Below are positions 1-9,398 of a DNA stretch of 62,461 bases, in pieces; position 1 is the first letter of the stretch; each line of letters begins with the position of its first letter. A model generated the notes under the pieces. It saw only the letters and a program-made list of their open reading frames with translations. It did no database searches and was not told the DNA's origin. The DNA comes from CAZMSD01 sp964568855 (GTDB lineage Bacteria; CAIWAD01): NCBI GenBank assembly GCA_964568855.1, contig CAZMSD010000023.1, forward strand, positions 1-62,461, given 5' to 3'. The position numbers and the translations under genes are program-made.

Positions 1-42
1 GTTCACGTGCGGCTTGGTCCTCTCGAACTTCTGCTTGGCCAT
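1..42 (-). CDS. tuf: Elongation factor Tu, N-terminal fragment (runs off the window)
   Basis: The reverse complement reads MAKQKFERTKPHVN, the characteristic N-terminus of EF-Tu, which carries aminoacyl-tRNA to the ribosome as a GTPase. Only 14 codons are in the window. The gene is the last member of the str operon and lies about 250 bases downstream of fusA. A GGAG ribosome-binding site sits about 8 bases before the ATG. The 43-289 spacer shows no gene and no convincing promoter. Confidence 0.93.
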   Translation of the reverse strand, partial: MAKQKFERTKPHVN

Positions 43-289
43 GGAAACACTCCGCCAGCTTGGACTTGTTAGCTCTCAACTCCCGCACCCGGAAGCGCCG
101 CGCCAGGATCGCATCGCCCGCCGGGGGCGCCGGCTCCTGAGCGCACCGGGGCGCGCACGATGCAGCGGCACCGACTCCAGCCTCGGGGCCTGGTCTCCTG
201 CTCGTTGAACCTGTCGATCCTCCAGGACCGGAAGTCTCGGCAAGGCCTCCGCGCCGCGTGGACGCGTCCGACCGCCGCCGCGGGGTTCG

Positions 290-2368
290 CTAGCCGCGAA
301 CCGCCGTCAGCAGCTTCGAAGAGTGCTCTTCCGGCACCTGGGCATAGTGGGAGAATTCCATGTTGAACACGGCTCTCCCCTGGGTGATGGAACGGAGGGT
401 AGTGGCGTAGCCGAACATCTCGACCAGCGGAACGTTAGCGCGTACGACCTGAGCGTCCCTCCGCGGTTCGATGCCGCTGATGCGGCCGCGGCGGGAATTC
501 AGATTGCCCATCACGTCACCCATGTAGTCGTCCGGGACGACCACCTCCACGCGCATAATTGGTTCCAGGAGGACAGGGCTTGCCTTGCGGGCAGCCTCCT
601 TGAAGGCCATCGAGCCGGCGATCTTGAAGGCCAGTTCGCTGGAATCCACGTCGTGGAAGCTTCCATCGAACAGGGTGACTTTCACATCCTCCACAGGATA
701 GCCGGCCAGGACTCCCGTCCGCATGGCCTCCCGGATTCCCTGGGAAGTCGGCTTGACGAATTCCCGGGGAATCACACCACCAACAATCCGATTATCGAAA
801 ACGAAGCCCGACCCGGGTTCCCCCGGCTCGAGCGCAATCTTCACGTGCGCGAACTGACCACGGCCGCCGGTCTGGCGCACGAAGCGCGCCTCGGCCTCGG
901 CGGGCCGGGTGATGGATTCCTTGTAGGCCACCATCGGGGTGCCCACGCTGGCGTCCACCTTGAATTCCTTGCGCATCCGGTCGATGAGGATCTCGAGATG
1001 CAGTTCGCCCATACCGCGGATCTGGGTCTGCCCCGTGTCCGTGTCATGGTAGATCTGGAAGGTTGGATCCTCTTCCGCCAGCTTCTCCAGGGCCTGGCCC
1101 AGTTTTTCCTGGTCCGCCTTGGTCTTGGGCTCGATGGCGATGGAAATCACCGGCTCGGGAAAGCTGATCTGTTCGAGCACAACGGGATGGCTGATGGCGG
1201 TCAGCGAATCGCCGGTGCGCACTTTCTTCACGCCGATAACGGCGGCGATGTCGCCGGCCTGTACTTCCTCGATGTCCTCGCGCTTGTTGGCGGACATCTG
1301 CAGCAGGCGGCCCATGCGCTCGCGCTTGCCCGTGCTCACGTTGAGCACGGTCTCGCCCACCTTGACCTTGCCGGAATAGACCCGGAAGTAGGTCAGCCGG
1401 CCCACGTAGGAATCTGTCTGGATCTTGAAGGCCAGGGCGGCGAAGGGCTCGCTCGGATCGCAGTTGCGCTCGAGCGCCTCGTCGGTCTTGGGATGGTGAC
1501 CGGGCACGGCGCCCACGTCCAGCGGGCTGGGCATGAAGTAGTTGACTGCGTCGAGCAGGCGCTGCACGCCCTTGTTCTTGAAGGCGCTGCCGCACATCAC
1601 GGGCACGATGGACAGCTCGATGGCGGCCTTGCGCAGCGCAGCGCGGACCTGTTCCGGCTGGATCTCCCGGCCCTCGAGGAAGTCCTCAAGCAGGTGATCG
1701 TCGTAGTCGGAGACGGCCTCGAGCATCTTCTCGCGGTAGTCGCGGGCCAGGTCGGCCATGTCCGAGGGGATATCGGTCTCCTCGAACAGGGCCCCCAGGG
1801 ACTGCTCGTTGTAGAGCACGGCCCGCATGGTGATCAGGTCGATCAGGCCGGTGAACAGGTCGCCCGAGCCGATGGGAATCTGGATCGCCACCGGGTTGGC
1901 CCCCAGGCGGTTGCGCATGGCGTCCAGCACCGCATAGAAATCAGCCCCGATGCGGTCCATCTTATTGACGAAAGCGATCCGGGGCACGTGATACTTGTCG
2001 GCCTGGCGCCAGACGGTCTCGGACTGGGGCTCGACGCCGCCCACGGCGCAGAAGAGCGCCACCGCCCCGTCGAGTATGCGCAGGCTGCGCTCCACCTCGG
2101 CGGTGAAATCAACGTGGCCCGGCGTGTCGATGATGTTGATATGGTGGTCTTTCCAGTGGGTGCTGATGGCGGCGGAGGTGATCGTGATCCCGCGGGCGCG
2201 CTCCTGCTCCATCCAGTCCATCACGGCTGCGCCGTCGTGGACCTCTCCCATGCGGTGCACTTTTCCCGTGTAATACAGGATGCGCTCCGTGGTGGTGGTC
2301 TTCCCCGCGTCGATGTGGGCCATGATGCCGATATTGCGGGTCGACTGCAGCCGTTCTTTGAGTTCCAT
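290..2368 (-). CDS. fusA: Elongation factor G
   Basis: Translocation GTPase that moves tRNAs and mRNA through the ribosome after peptide bond formation. The 692-residue length is normal for EF-G. GTPase motifs are visible: AHIDAGKT at residues 17-24 (P-loop), DTPGH at 81-85 and NKMD at 135-138, followed by domains II to V. The gene follows rpsG by 26 bases in the str operon and is presumably co-transcribed from the promoter upstream of rpsL. It looks intact. A very long antisense reading frame over it is a GC-rich shadow. Confidence 0.98.
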   Translation of the reverse strand: MELKERLQSTRNIGIMAHIDAGKTTTTERILYYTGKVHRMGEVHDGAAVMDWMEQERARGITITSAAISTHWKDHHINIIDTPGHVDFTAEVERSLRILDGAVALFCAVGGVEPQSETVWRQADKYHVPRIAFVNKMDRIGADFYAVLDAMRNRLGANPVAIQIPIGSGDLFTGLIDLITMRAVLYNEQSLGALFEETDIPSDMADLARDYREKMLEAVSDYDDHLLEDFLEGREIQPEQVRAALRKAAIELSIVPVMCGSAFKNKGVQRLLDAVNYFMPSPLDVGAVPGHHPKTDEALERNCDPSEPFAALAFKIQTDSYVGRLTYFRVYSGKVKVGETVLNVSTGKRERMGRLLQMSANKREDIEEVQAGDIAAVIGVKKVRTGDSLTAISHPVVLEQISFPEPVISIAIEPKTKADQEKLGQALEKLAEEDPTFQIYHDTDTGQTQIRGMGELHLEILIDRMRKEFKVDASVGTPMVAYKESITRPAEAEARFVRQTGGRGQFAHVKIALEPGEPGSGFVFDNRIVGGVIPREFVKPTSQGIREAMRTGVLAGYPVEDVKVTLFDGSFHDVDSSELAFKIAGSMAFKEAARKASPVLLEPIMRVEVVVPDDYMGDVMGNLNSRRGRISGIEPRRDAQVVRANVPLVEMFGYATTLRSITQGRAVFNMEFSHYAQVPEEHSSKLLTAVRG

Positions 2369-2394
2369 CCGGATCGACGATTCCGATTAAACGC

Positions 2395-2862
2395 TTACCA
2401 TCTGAAGTGGGCAAAGGCCTTGTTGGCCTCGGCCATCTTGTGCACGTCTTCGCGCTTCTTGAAGGCTGAACCTTCCTTGCGGTAGGCAGCCATCAACTCG
2501 CCGGCCAGGCGCTCGGCGAAGGTCTTCTCGTTGCGGGAACGTGAGTACTGGATCAGCCAGCGGATGGCCAGGGCCGTCTTACGCTTGGGGCGGATCTCCA
2601 CCGGAACCTGGTAGGTCGAGCCTCCCACCCGGCGGCTCTTGACCTCGAGCATGGGCTCCACGGTGCGTACAGCCTTCTCGAAGATCTCCAGTCCGGGCTT
2701 GTCCATCTTGGAATCCACGAGGTCGATGGCCCGGTAGAACTGCCGCTCGGCGACCGACTTGCGCCCGCCCTTGAGCATGCTGTTGATGAACCGGGCCACC
2801 AGCGGGGAGTGAAACTTCGGATCGGGCAGGATCTCCCTTTCCGGTGCGCGACGTCTACGCAT
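2395..2862 (-). CDS. rpsG: 30S ribosomal protein S7
   Basis: Primary 16S rRNA-binding protein that nucleates assembly of the 30S head. The 155-residue protein begins MRRRRAPERE and contains the S7 core VGGSTYQVPVEIRPKRK. It lies between rpsL (17 bases upstream) and fusA, the standard str-operon position. In other bacteria S7 represses this operon translationally; no such site was traced here. Confidence 0.98.
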   Translation of the reverse strand: MRRRRAPEREILPDPKFHSPLVARFINSMLKGGRKSVAERQFYRAIDLVDSKMDKPGLEIFEKAVRTVEPMLEVKSRRVGGSTYQVPVEIRPKRKTALAIRWLIQYSRSRNEKTFAERLAGELMAAYRKEGSAFKKREDVHKMAEANKAFAHFRW

Positions 2863-2879
2863 GGTCTTCCCTCAGACTC

Positions 2880-3254
2880 CTAGTTCCTGGGACGCTTGGT
2901 TCCGTACTTGGACCGTCCCTGCTGCCGCCCTTCGACACCGGTGGCGTCGAGGGCGCCCCGGATAATGTGGTAGCGCACGCCGGGCAGATCCTTGACGCGG
3001 CCCCCGCGCACCAGCACGATGCTGTGTTCCTGGAGATTGTGCCCTTCGCCCGGAATATAGGCCGTTACCTCGAAGCCGCTGTTCAGGCGTACCCTGGCGA
3101 TCTTGCGCAGGGCGGAATTGGGCTTCTTGGGGGTTGTAGTACGAACCTGGGTGCAGACGCCCCGGCGCTGAGGGCAGCGCTTGAGTGCCGGGCTGTTCTG
3201 CTTCCGGATGGCCTTCTTGCGCCCACTCCGGACGAGCTGACTGATGGTCGGCAC
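2880..3254 (-). CDS. rpsL: 30S ribosomal protein S12
   Basis: Decoding-centre ribosomal protein of 124 residues. The conserved stretch TTTPKKPNSALRKIARVRL contains the lysine altered in streptomycin resistance, here the normal K. The start is GTG at 3254, preceded by a strong GGAGG nine bases or so upstream, and is followed directly by the family N-terminus PTISQLVR. It is the first gene of the str operon; a sigma-70-like promoter lies about 30-55 bases upstream. Confidence 0.98.
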   Translation of the reverse strand: MPTISQLVRSGRKKAIRKQNSPALKRCPQRRGVCTQVRTTTPKKPNSALRKIARVRLNSGFEVTAYIPGEGHNLQEHSIVLVRGGRVKDLPGVRYHIIRGALDATGVEGRQQGRSKYGTKRPRN

Positions 3255-3281
3255 GTTTCCTCCAAAATTGACAAGACCGTT

Positions 3282-3310
3282 AGTGTAGTATTGTCTAAAC
3301 TTGTGCGCAA
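3282..3310 (-). promoter_or_regulatory. Putative sigma-70-type promoter of the str operon
   Basis: On the minus strand TTGCGC (3310-3305) and TACACT (3287-3282) are separated by exactly 17 bases. This is a reasonable -35/-10 pair placed just upstream of the strong ribosome-binding site of rpsL. The region is unusually AT-rich for this genome. Confidence 0.6.
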
Positions 3311-3436
3311 GAATCTGCGAGGCAATTTCGGTTCGGCGGGGACTCGCCTCGGGAAAGCCCGGTTGCTTTTTGACGGGCTACTTTTGACCTTTGTTGCCCA
3401 AGCAGACTGTTGGAATCCACAAAGGAGTGCGGAAAT

Positions 3437-4969
3437 ATGAAGGACGTTCTGGAGGCTCTCGGTATCGGGGATCTCAATTCCGGTGCTTCGACGGGAAGCT
3501 GGATCGAAGGCTGCAGCGGCAGCGTGCTCGATTCGGTTTCGCCCATCGACGGCCGGAGGATCGCCGGCGTGAAACAATGCGAGACCGAGGAATACGAGCA
3601 GGTGGTCAGCACCGCCGAAGCCGCCTTCGAGTACTGGCGAATGGTGCCGGCTCCCAAGCGGGGCGAGATCGTTCGGCAGATCGGCCTGGAACTCCGGAAG
3701 CACAAGGAGGAACTGGGCCGGCTGGTGACCCTTGAGATGGGCAAGATCCTCCAGGAGGGTCTGGGCGAAGTGCAGGAGATGATCGACATCTGCGATTTCG
3801 CCGTGGGCCTCTCCCGGCAGCTTTACGGCCTCACGACCCACAGCGAACGGGGCCGCCACAGGATGTACGAGCAGTGGCATCCCCTGGGCATCGTGGGCGT
3901 GATCTCGGCCTTCAACTTCCCGGTGGCCGTCTGGTCCTGGAACACCATGCTGGCCCTGGCCTGCGGGGACGTGGTGATCTGGAAGCCCTCGAGCAAGACG
4001 CCGCTCACCGCCTGCGCCTGCCAGAACATCACGGCCAAGGTGCTGAAGAGAAACCAGTTGCCCGAGGGCATCTGCAACCTGGTAATCGGCCGCGGGGCCA
4101 CGGTGGGCGACCGGCTTTCGCGCGACCGGCGGATCCCGCTGATTTCGGCCACCGGCTCCACGCCCATGGGCCAGCGCCTGGGAGGCATCGTGGGCGAGCG
4201 CCTGGGACGCTGCATCCTCGAGCTGGGCGGCAACAACGCCATCATCGTGACGCCGGACGCCGACCTCAGCCTGGCGATCCCCAACATCGCCTTCGGAGCG
4301 GTTGGCACGGCGGGCCAGCGCTGCACCTCGACGCGGCGGATCATCGTCCACGAATCCGTCGCCGGCCGGCTGGTGGAGAAACTGGTGGCCGCCTACGGCA
4401 CGATCCGCATCGGCGACCCGCTGAAGGACGGTACGCTGATGGGCCCCATGGTGGACCAGGGCGCCGTGCGGGACATGATGGAAGCGATGGAGAATGTCAG
4501 GCAGCAGGGCGGCGAGATCCTCTGCGGCGGCGAAGTGCTGGACGGGCCGGGATACGAGAGCGGCTGCTACGTGACGCCGGCCATCGCCCGGGTGCGCAAC
4601 GAACTGGAAATCGTGCAGGAAGAGACCTTCGCGCCCCTGCTTTACATCATCACCTACAGCGGGGAGGTGCAGAACGCCGTCGACCTGCAGAACGACGTCC
4701 CCCAGGGCCTGTCGTCGGCGATCTTCACCAACAACCTGCTCGAGAGCGAATCCTTCCTGTCTCACATTGGCAGCGATTGCGGCATCGCCAACGTGAACAT
4801 CGGAACTTCCGGTGCCGAGATCGGTCTGGCCTTCGGCGGAGAGAAGGACACGGGCGGCGGGCGCGAATCCGGTTCCGACTCCTGGAAGTACTACATGCGG
4901 CGTCAGTCCAACACACTCAACTGGTCGGGCGAGACCGCCCTGGCTCAGGGTATCTCCTTCGACGTGTGA
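3437..4969 (+). CDS. Aldehyde dehydrogenase, ALDH7 (antiquitin / aminoadipate-semialdehyde) type
   Basis: NAD(P)-dependent aldehyde dehydrogenase of 510 residues. The catalytic Cys is in GQRCTSTRR (about residue 296) and the general-base Glu in ELGGNN (about 262). The C-terminal part, with SGAEIGLAFGGEKDTGGGRE and SWKYYMRRQSNTLN, is typical of the ALDH7A1/antiquitin branch, whose members oxidise alpha-aminoadipic semialdehyde in lysine breakdown. The substrate here is inferred from that family and is not certain. The ATG at 3437 is chosen because AAAGGAG lies about 9 bases upstream; a TTG at 3410 in the same frame is less likely. The gene stands alone, divergent from the str operon, and is followed by a hairpin at 5019-5040. 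Confidence 0.9.
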   Translation: MKDVLEALGIGDLNSGASTGSWIEGCSGSVLDSVSPIDGRRIAGVKQCETEEYEQVVSTAEAAFEYWRMVPAPKRGEIVRQIGLELRKHKEELGRLVTLEMGKILQEGLGEVQEMIDICDFAVGLSRQLYGLTTHSERGRHRMYEQWHPLGIVGVISAFNFPVAVWSWNTMLALACGDVVIWKPSSKTPLTACACQNITAKVLKRNQLPEGICNLVIGRGATVGDRLSRDRRIPLISATGSTPMGQRLGGIVGERLGRCILELGGNNAIIVTPDADLSLAIPNIAFGAVGTAGQRCTSTRRIIVHESVAGRLVEKLVAAYGTIRIGDPLKDGTLMGPMVDQGAVRDMMEAMENVRQQGGEILCGGEVLDGPGYESGCYVTPAIARVRNELEIVQEETFAPLLYIITYSGEVQNAVDLQNDVPQGLSSAIFTNNLLESESFLSHIGSDCGIANVNIGTSGAEIGLAFGGEKDTGGGRESGSDSWKYYMRRQSNTLNWSGETALAQGISFDV

Positions 4970-4996
4970 CATGTTGTCGGACTGCGTCCCACAAAC

Positions 4997-5015
4997 GTGA
5001 TACATTCGTGATACA
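4997..5015 (+). repeat. Two direct copies of GTGATACA
   Basis: GTGATACA occurs at 4997-5004 and 5008-5015, eleven bases apart. A related GTGTTACA follows at 5086-5093. They lie between the aldehyde dehydrogenase stop and the terminator hairpin. They are the densest cluster of an octamer that recurs throughout the window (see findings). Confidence 0.6.
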
Positions 5016-5018
5016 AAG

Positions 5019-5040
5019 AAGCCCGCCGTTCGGCGGGCTT
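5019..5040. terminator. Hairpin between convergent genes, probable terminator
   Basis: A perfect 9-bp stem, AAGCCCGCC with GGCGGGCTT, closes a four-base loop. It lies between the stops of the convergent aldehyde dehydrogenase and amidohydrolase genes, where a bidirectional terminator is expected. No clear U-run follows on either strand. Confidence 0.6.
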
Positions 5041-5088
5041 CGCCGTTGATCCGCGAGTGCATCCCCGCGCCGACGGCCGTCCATCGTG

Positions 5089-6756
5089 TTACACGTTCCC
5101 GTCCGCCCCCCGCCACGCGGGATCTTGGTAAACCAATTCTCCCTCGCTGAAGACGGCCAGGATCTTGAGCGAGAGGAGCTCCCCGGCAGGCAGCTCCGCC
5201 GGATCGCGCTCGAGCAGTACCAGGTCGGCCAGATAGCCCTCGGCGATCCTGCCCAGACGGTCGCTCCAGCCGGCGGCCCGGGCTGCGTCGGCGGTCATGC
5301 CCCTGAGCAGGCGGTCCACGGACAGGGCCTCCCGGGTCCCGATCAGGCGGCGCCCCTGGTGGCTGCTCCGCGTGACGCCGTGATACAGGTTCAGGCGCGG
5401 ATCCAGGTTTTCGATGGGCCAGTCGGTGCCGATGGGCAGCGGCAGGCCCTGTTCCGCGAACGAGGCCCAGGGATAGGCGATCTTCCGCTGGGCCGGACTC
5501 ACCAGGCCCTCGAAGAAGTCCTGGTCCGCGGCGCAATGCAGCGGCTGCACGCCGGGCAGGATCTCCAACTCGGCGAAGCGGCGCAGATCCTCCGGCGCGA
5601 CGAACTGGGCGTGCTCGATCCGGTGGCGCAGCCCGCGCACGGGGAGTCCGGCGGCCTGGAATTCGGCGAAGAAATCGAGCACCTGTCCAACGGCGCGGTC
5701 CCCGATGGCGTGGACCGCCAGCCGCCAGCCCTTATCGATGGCCGCGAGCATCCGCCCGCGCAACTCCTCGGGATCGCTGACGAAGTAGCCCCGGCCCCGG
5801 CCGCCCAGGAAGTCCTCCCGCATGGCGCAGCTCCGGCTGCCCAGGGCCCCGTCGGCGAAGAGCTTCAGCGTGTCCACCGTGATACGCGGCGTGCCGACTC
5901 TTTCATGGTCGAGCAGGCCCTTCGCCAGGTAGCCCTCGTTCAGCCAGCAGTGCAGGCGCAGCTTCAGCAGGCCCTCCTCCTCCAGGCTGCGGTAGACGGG
6001 CAGCGAGGCGGGACTCAGATTCTCGTCCACGGCCGTCAGGCCCAGGCCAAGCGCCAGCTCCTGGGCCGTCAGAATCGCCCGGCGCAGCTCCTCCGCCGAG
6101 GCCTCCGGGATGCATCCCAGCACGGGATCCAGCGCCTGTTCGCAGAGTATGCCGCTGAGCCCGCCCCGCTCGTCGCGCAGGATGCGGCCTCCGGGCGGAT
6201 CCGGGCTTTGAGGTCCCAGGCCGGCCAGGGCCAGGGCGGCCGAATTGCAGAGGCCGCTGTGCAGGTCGTGGGTTTCCACCACCACGGGAACCTCGCCCCC
6301 GGCTGCGTCCAGGTCGGCGATTCCCAGGTTCCAGACCGCGGGATCCAGGCCGAACCCGCGAACCCAGCAGCTCCGCGGCGGAGGCTCCTTAGCGGACCGC
6401 GCCCGGGCCCGTTCCAGCTCTTCCCGCTTGCCGTCGGCCCGCCGGCGCACTTCCTCCAGCAGCTCCGCGCCGTCGTTGAAGGCCCCGGCCCGGATCGTCT
6501 CCAGGTACTCGCCGCCCCGGCAGAAATGCGTGTGAGCGTCGTGGAAGCCGGGCATCAGGAAGGCGCCGCCGCATTCCAGCACTAGATTCGTCTTACCGGC
6601 ATACTCGGCGTTCCCGATCTCGCGAACGCGTCCCTCTTCGACGACCAGCGAAGCCGGCCGGCGCGTTCCACTCGGCGGATCGAAGAGCAGGGCGTTTCGG
6701 AGCAGGGTGGCAGGGGACCGGGATGCCGTCCCCGGGGCGGGCAGTCCTGGTTTCAA
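5089..6756 (-). CDS. Amidohydrolase family protein (YtcJ-like, amidohydrolase 3)
   Basis: Metal-dependent hydrolase of the amidohydrolase superfamily, about 555 residues. The N-terminal beta-sandwich part is followed by the metal-binding HDAHTH, the HAIGDRAV segment, HRIEHAQF and the late Asp in IGTDWPIENLDP, a pattern typical of YtcJ-like enzymes. The substrate cannot be told. The reading frame is open further upstream, but that part overlaps ymdB and looks like shadow sequence. I take TTG at 6756, which overlaps the ymdB stop as TTGA and has GAGGAG upstream, implying translational coupling to ymdB. Confidence 0.85.
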   Translation of the reverse strand: MKPGLPAPGTASRSPATLLRNALLFDPPSGTRRPASLVVEEGRVREIGNAEYAGKTNLVLECGGAFLMPGFHDAHTHFCRGGEYLETIRAGAFNDGAELLEEVRRRADGKREELERARARSAKEPPPRSCWVRGFGLDPAVWNLGIADLDAAGGEVPVVVETHDLHSGLCNSAALALAGLGPQSPDPPGGRILRDERGGLSGILCEQALDPVLGCIPEASAEELRRAILTAQELALGLGLTAVDENLSPASLPVYRSLEEEGLLKLRLHCWLNEGYLAKGLLDHERVGTPRITVDTLKLFADGALGSRSCAMREDFLGGRGRGYFVSDPEELRGRMLAAIDKGWRLAVHAIGDRAVGQVLDFFAEFQAAGLPVRGLRHRIEHAQFVAPEDLRRFAELEILPGVQPLHCAADQDFFEGLVSPAQRKIAYPWASFAEQGLPLPIGTDWPIENLDPRLNLYHGVTRSSHQGRRLIGTREALSVDRLLRGMTADAARAAGWSDRLGRIAEGYLADLVLLERDPAELPAGELLSLKILAVFSEGELVYQDPAWRGADGNV

Positions 6757-7595
6757 GAGTCCTGCGTCTCCTCTCCGAAGCGTGGAACGCAGATTCTCTG
6801 CAGCTCGAGGCAGCGGCGGCTCAGGGGATCGATCGAGGCCAGCACACCCTGGAGGCGCGGCAGTCCCGGCTGGACCTCGTAGCGGTGGGGCGTCTGGTAG
6901 AGGAAGCGACGGATTGCGATCTGGACCTTCATACCGATCACGGACTCGTGACAGCCCGTCATTCCGGCGTCCGTGATGAAGCCGGTGCCATTGGGGAAGA
7001 TCCGCTCGTCGGCGGTCTGGACGTGGGTGTGCGTGCCCACCAGCAGGCTGACGCGCCCGTCGAGGTAGTGGGCCAGCGCGATCTTCTCCGCGCTGGCTTC
7101 GGCGTGGACGTCCACCAGGATCACGGGCGGCTTGCTGCGGGAGGCCACTTCGCGTTCGATCCGCTCCAGCTCGCGGTCGATGCCCCGGAAGGGGCAATCG
7201 ATGATGGGCATGAAGACCCGCCCCTGCAGGTTCATCACCACCACCGGGCACGCCCCGGGCAGCAGGTGAGTGGTCCAGCCCCGTCCGTTGCAGCCGGGCG
7301 GATAGTTCAAGGGTCTGATCAATCCACTCTCGTTCTTCAGGAGGCCGTGGATCTGGTAACGGTCCCAGGTGTGGTTGCCCCCCGTGATCACCTGCACGCC
7401 CGCGCCGCGGATCCGTTCCAGGATCTCCTGGTTGAGGCTCTTGCCCTCCCAGGCGTTCTCGGCGTTGGCCACGCAGAGGTCCACGGCGTTGTCGTGCAGC
7501 AGCGCTTCCAGCTGCGTGTCCAGAGCCTCGAGACCAGGTTCTCCGCAGATGTCGGCAATGAACAGGATCCGGATGGGCCGCGCTTGTTCCGTCAT
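6753..7595 (-). CDS. ymdB: YmdB-family metallophosphoesterase
   Basis: Calcineurin-like phosphoesterase of about 280 residues. Metal ligands are visible in FIADICGEPG, ANAENAW, GGNHTWDRY, VDVHAEAS and GTHTHVQTAD, the pattern of the YmdB/TIGR00282 family. In Bacillus the family hydrolyses cyclic nucleotides. The gene follows rny directly, an association known in many bacteria. I prefer ATG at 7595, six bases after AGGTG, over the in-frame GTG at 7604. The last four bases overlap the amidohydrolase start. Confidence 0.93.
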   Translation of the reverse strand: MTEQARPIRILFIADICGEPGLEALDTQLEALLHDNAVDLCVANAENAWEGKSLNQEILERIRGAGVQVITGGNHTWDRYQIHGLLKNESGLIRPLNYPPGCNGRGWTTHLLPGACPVVVMNLQGRVFMPIIDCPFRGIDRELERIEREVASRSKPPVILVDVHAEASAEKIALAHYLDGRVSLLVGTHTHVQTADERIFPNGTGFITDAGMTGCHESVIGMKVQIAIRRFLYQTPHRYEVQPGLPRLQGVLASIDPLSRRCLELQRICVPRFGEETQDS

Positions 7596-7604
7596 TCCCC
7601 GCAC

Positions 7605-9167
7605 CTATTTTGCGAATTCGACCGAGCGGAACTCGCGGACCACGGTCACCCGGATATGGCCCGGATAGAAGACCCGGCGCTGGATCTCCTCGGCGATCTC
7701 GTTGGCCAGGACCTCCAGGTCCTCGTCGGAGATATCGCCGTGTGAGACAACGACGCGCAGCTCCCGCCCCGCCTGCAGGACGCAGGCCTGCTCAACGCCG
7801 TTGAAATCGCGGGCGATCTCCTCGATCTGCTCGAGACGCTGGATATAGCGGCCCATGTCCTCGCCCCGGATTCCGGGACGCGAGACCGAGAGGTTATTGG
7901 CGATGTGCAGCAGCATGGCCGCGATGGAGCGGTTGTCCCGCCCGTTCTGCTGGTCGCGGATGGCTGCCTCCACCAGCTGGCTTTCCCCGTACTTGCGCAC
8001 CAGGTCGGCGCCCAGTTCCAGGCTTCCGGCCTCCGCGTAGCCGTCCACCGCCTTGCCGATATCGTGCAGCAATCCGGCCCGGCGCACCAGGCGGGGATCC
8101 TCGCCCAGTTCCGCCGCGAGAATCCCGGCGATTCCGGCCACTTCCTTGGAATGGGCCAGGATGTTCTGTCCCATGGTGTTTTTAAAGGCCAGAGTCCCCA
8201 GGCAGCGGATCAGCTCGGAATGCAGGCCGTGCACGCCCAGGTCCAGCATGGCCTGCTCACCGATCTCCATCACCGTGCGGACCATCTCTTCGCGCGTGCG
8301 TTCCACCACCTCTTCGATGCGCGCCGGGTGGATGCGGCCGTCGTTGATCAGGGATTCGAGACTCAGCCGGGCGATCTCGCGCCGCATGGGATCGAAGCTC
8401 GACAGGATCACCGCGCGCGGGGTGTCGTCCACCAGCAGCTCGACGCCCGTCACCGCCTCGAAGGACCTGATGTTGCGTCCTTCGCGGCCGATGATCCGCC
8501 CCTTGATTTCATCGGTGGGCAGTTCCACCGTGGTCACCGTGCTCTGGGCGCTGCGCTCGATGCTGGTGCGCTCCATGGCGTTGACCAGGATCTGCCGGGA
8601 TTCTTGGTAGGCATAGAGGCGGGCCTTCTCGCGGATCTCGTTGAAATACTGCGCGGATTCGCTCTGGACCTTGTGCTCGAGGTTGCGGAAGAGGTGCTCG
8701 CGAGCCTGTTCAGTGGTCATCTTGGCGATGGTCTCGAGCCGGCTGTTCTGTTGCTCGATGATCTCGTCGACTTTCTTGCGGCTGCGGTCCAGCAGGGCGT
8801 TCTTGTTCTCGAGCAACTGCTCGCGGTGTTTCAGGTCCAGTTCCTTGCCGGAGAGGATGTCCAGTTTCTTGTTGACCGTAAGTTCCTTCTCGCGCAACTC
8901 GTTCTCGCGTTCCTTCATTTCGGCTTCGCGGGTGTTGCGCAGGTCCTCCAGCTTCTCCAGCTCCTGGGCCTTCTCCTCGTCCGCCTCCAGCCGGGCCTCG
9001 TGACGCAGGGTCTCCGCTTCCCGGCGCGCCTCGGCCAGGAGCTCCTCCGCCTCGCGCGTGCGTTCTGAGAAATGGGAGTTCGCTCCCCGCATGGCCAGCC
9101 GGAAACCCAGGGCCACGCCGAGTCCGGCGGCCAGCAGGACAGCCAGAATGATGACAGGATAGCTCAT
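7605..9167 (-). CDS. rny: Ribonuclease Y
   Basis: Membrane-anchored endoribonuclease that initiates mRNA decay. The 520 residues contain an N-terminal transmembrane helix (residues 5-24), a long charged coiled coil (about 30-200), a KH RNA-binding domain with IIGREGRNIRSFE (about 215), and an HD domain with LLHDIGKA (about 368). The length matches the family. It lies downstream of the probable 6S RNA and zapA, and ymdB follows immediately. Confidence 0.97.
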   Translation of the reverse strand: MSYPVIILAVLLAAGLGVALGFRLAMRGANSHFSERTREAEELLAEARREAETLRHEARLEADEEKAQELEKLEDLRNTREAEMKERENELREKELTVNKKLDILSGKELDLKHREQLLENKNALLDRSRKKVDEIIEQQNSRLETIAKMTTEQAREHLFRNLEHKVQSESAQYFNEIREKARLYAYQESRQILVNAMERTSIERSAQSTVTTVELPTDEIKGRIIGREGRNIRSFEAVTGVELLVDDTPRAVILSSFDPMRREIARLSLESLINDGRIHPARIEEVVERTREEMVRTVMEIGEQAMLDLGVHGLHSELIRCLGTLAFKNTMGQNILAHSKEVAGIAGILAAELGEDPRLVRRAGLLHDIGKAVDGYAEAGSLELGADLVRKYGESQLVEAAIRDQQNGRDNRSIAAMLLHIANNLSVSRPGIRGEDMGRYIQRLEQIEEIARDFNGVEQACVLQAGRELRVVVSHGDISDEDLEVLANEIAEEIQRRVFYPGHIRVTVVREFRSVEFAK

Positions 9168-9212
9168 TGCTGTTCCAGGAATTACTGCCCGAGCAGTCGG
9201 TTCTGCCTGCCC

Positions 9213-9398
9213 GAAGCCATGCTCCTGGTCGTGGAATGGGTGGGGGAAGAAAGAATCCCTGCAGATCCCCCCGTTAAGAGAACCACCTTAATGGTCACAG
9301 TGGGCGCCGCCTGGATGCTGCTGGGATCCGCCGGTCCTGATCAGGGACTCGCGACTGGCGCGTGCGGCCTGCCATAGGCACCCAATGAGCAAAGCTCC
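9213..9398 (-). ncRNA. ssrS: Probable 6S RNA between zapA and rny
   Basis: The 337-base gap between zapA and rny encodes no plausible protein. On the minus strand the segment at 9398-9387 pairs with that at 9224-9213 (GGAGCUUUGCUC with GAGCAUGGCUUC, one mismatch). This encloses a 186-nt RNA, close to the usual 6S length of about 185. A second inner pairing, GGGUG with CACCC, continues the rod. An AT-rich -10-like TTATTAA lies just upstream at 9420-9427, so the transcript may begin near 9410-9415. The zapA-ssrS neighbourhood is known in many bacteria. 6S RNA binds the sigma-70 holoenzyme. The identification is by position and fold only; the exact ends are uncertain. Confidence 0.6.

Noticed and set aside
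323..2485. A 720-codon open frame antisense to fusA
   Set aside because: It mirrors the EF-G gene and has no family features; such shadows are expected in GC-rich DNA. The same applies to the other long antisense frames, such as those over pheT, rny and the RND genes.
3361..3400. Hairpin GCCCG/CGGGC upstream of the aldehyde dehydrogenase
   Set aside because: The stem is only five bases with a large loop; it is not convincing as a terminator or riboswitch.
6757..7251. N-terminal extension of the amidohydrolase
   Set aside because: The 165 codons overlap ymdB in another frame and look like shadow sequence; TTG at 6756 overlaps the ymdB stop and starts near the domain.
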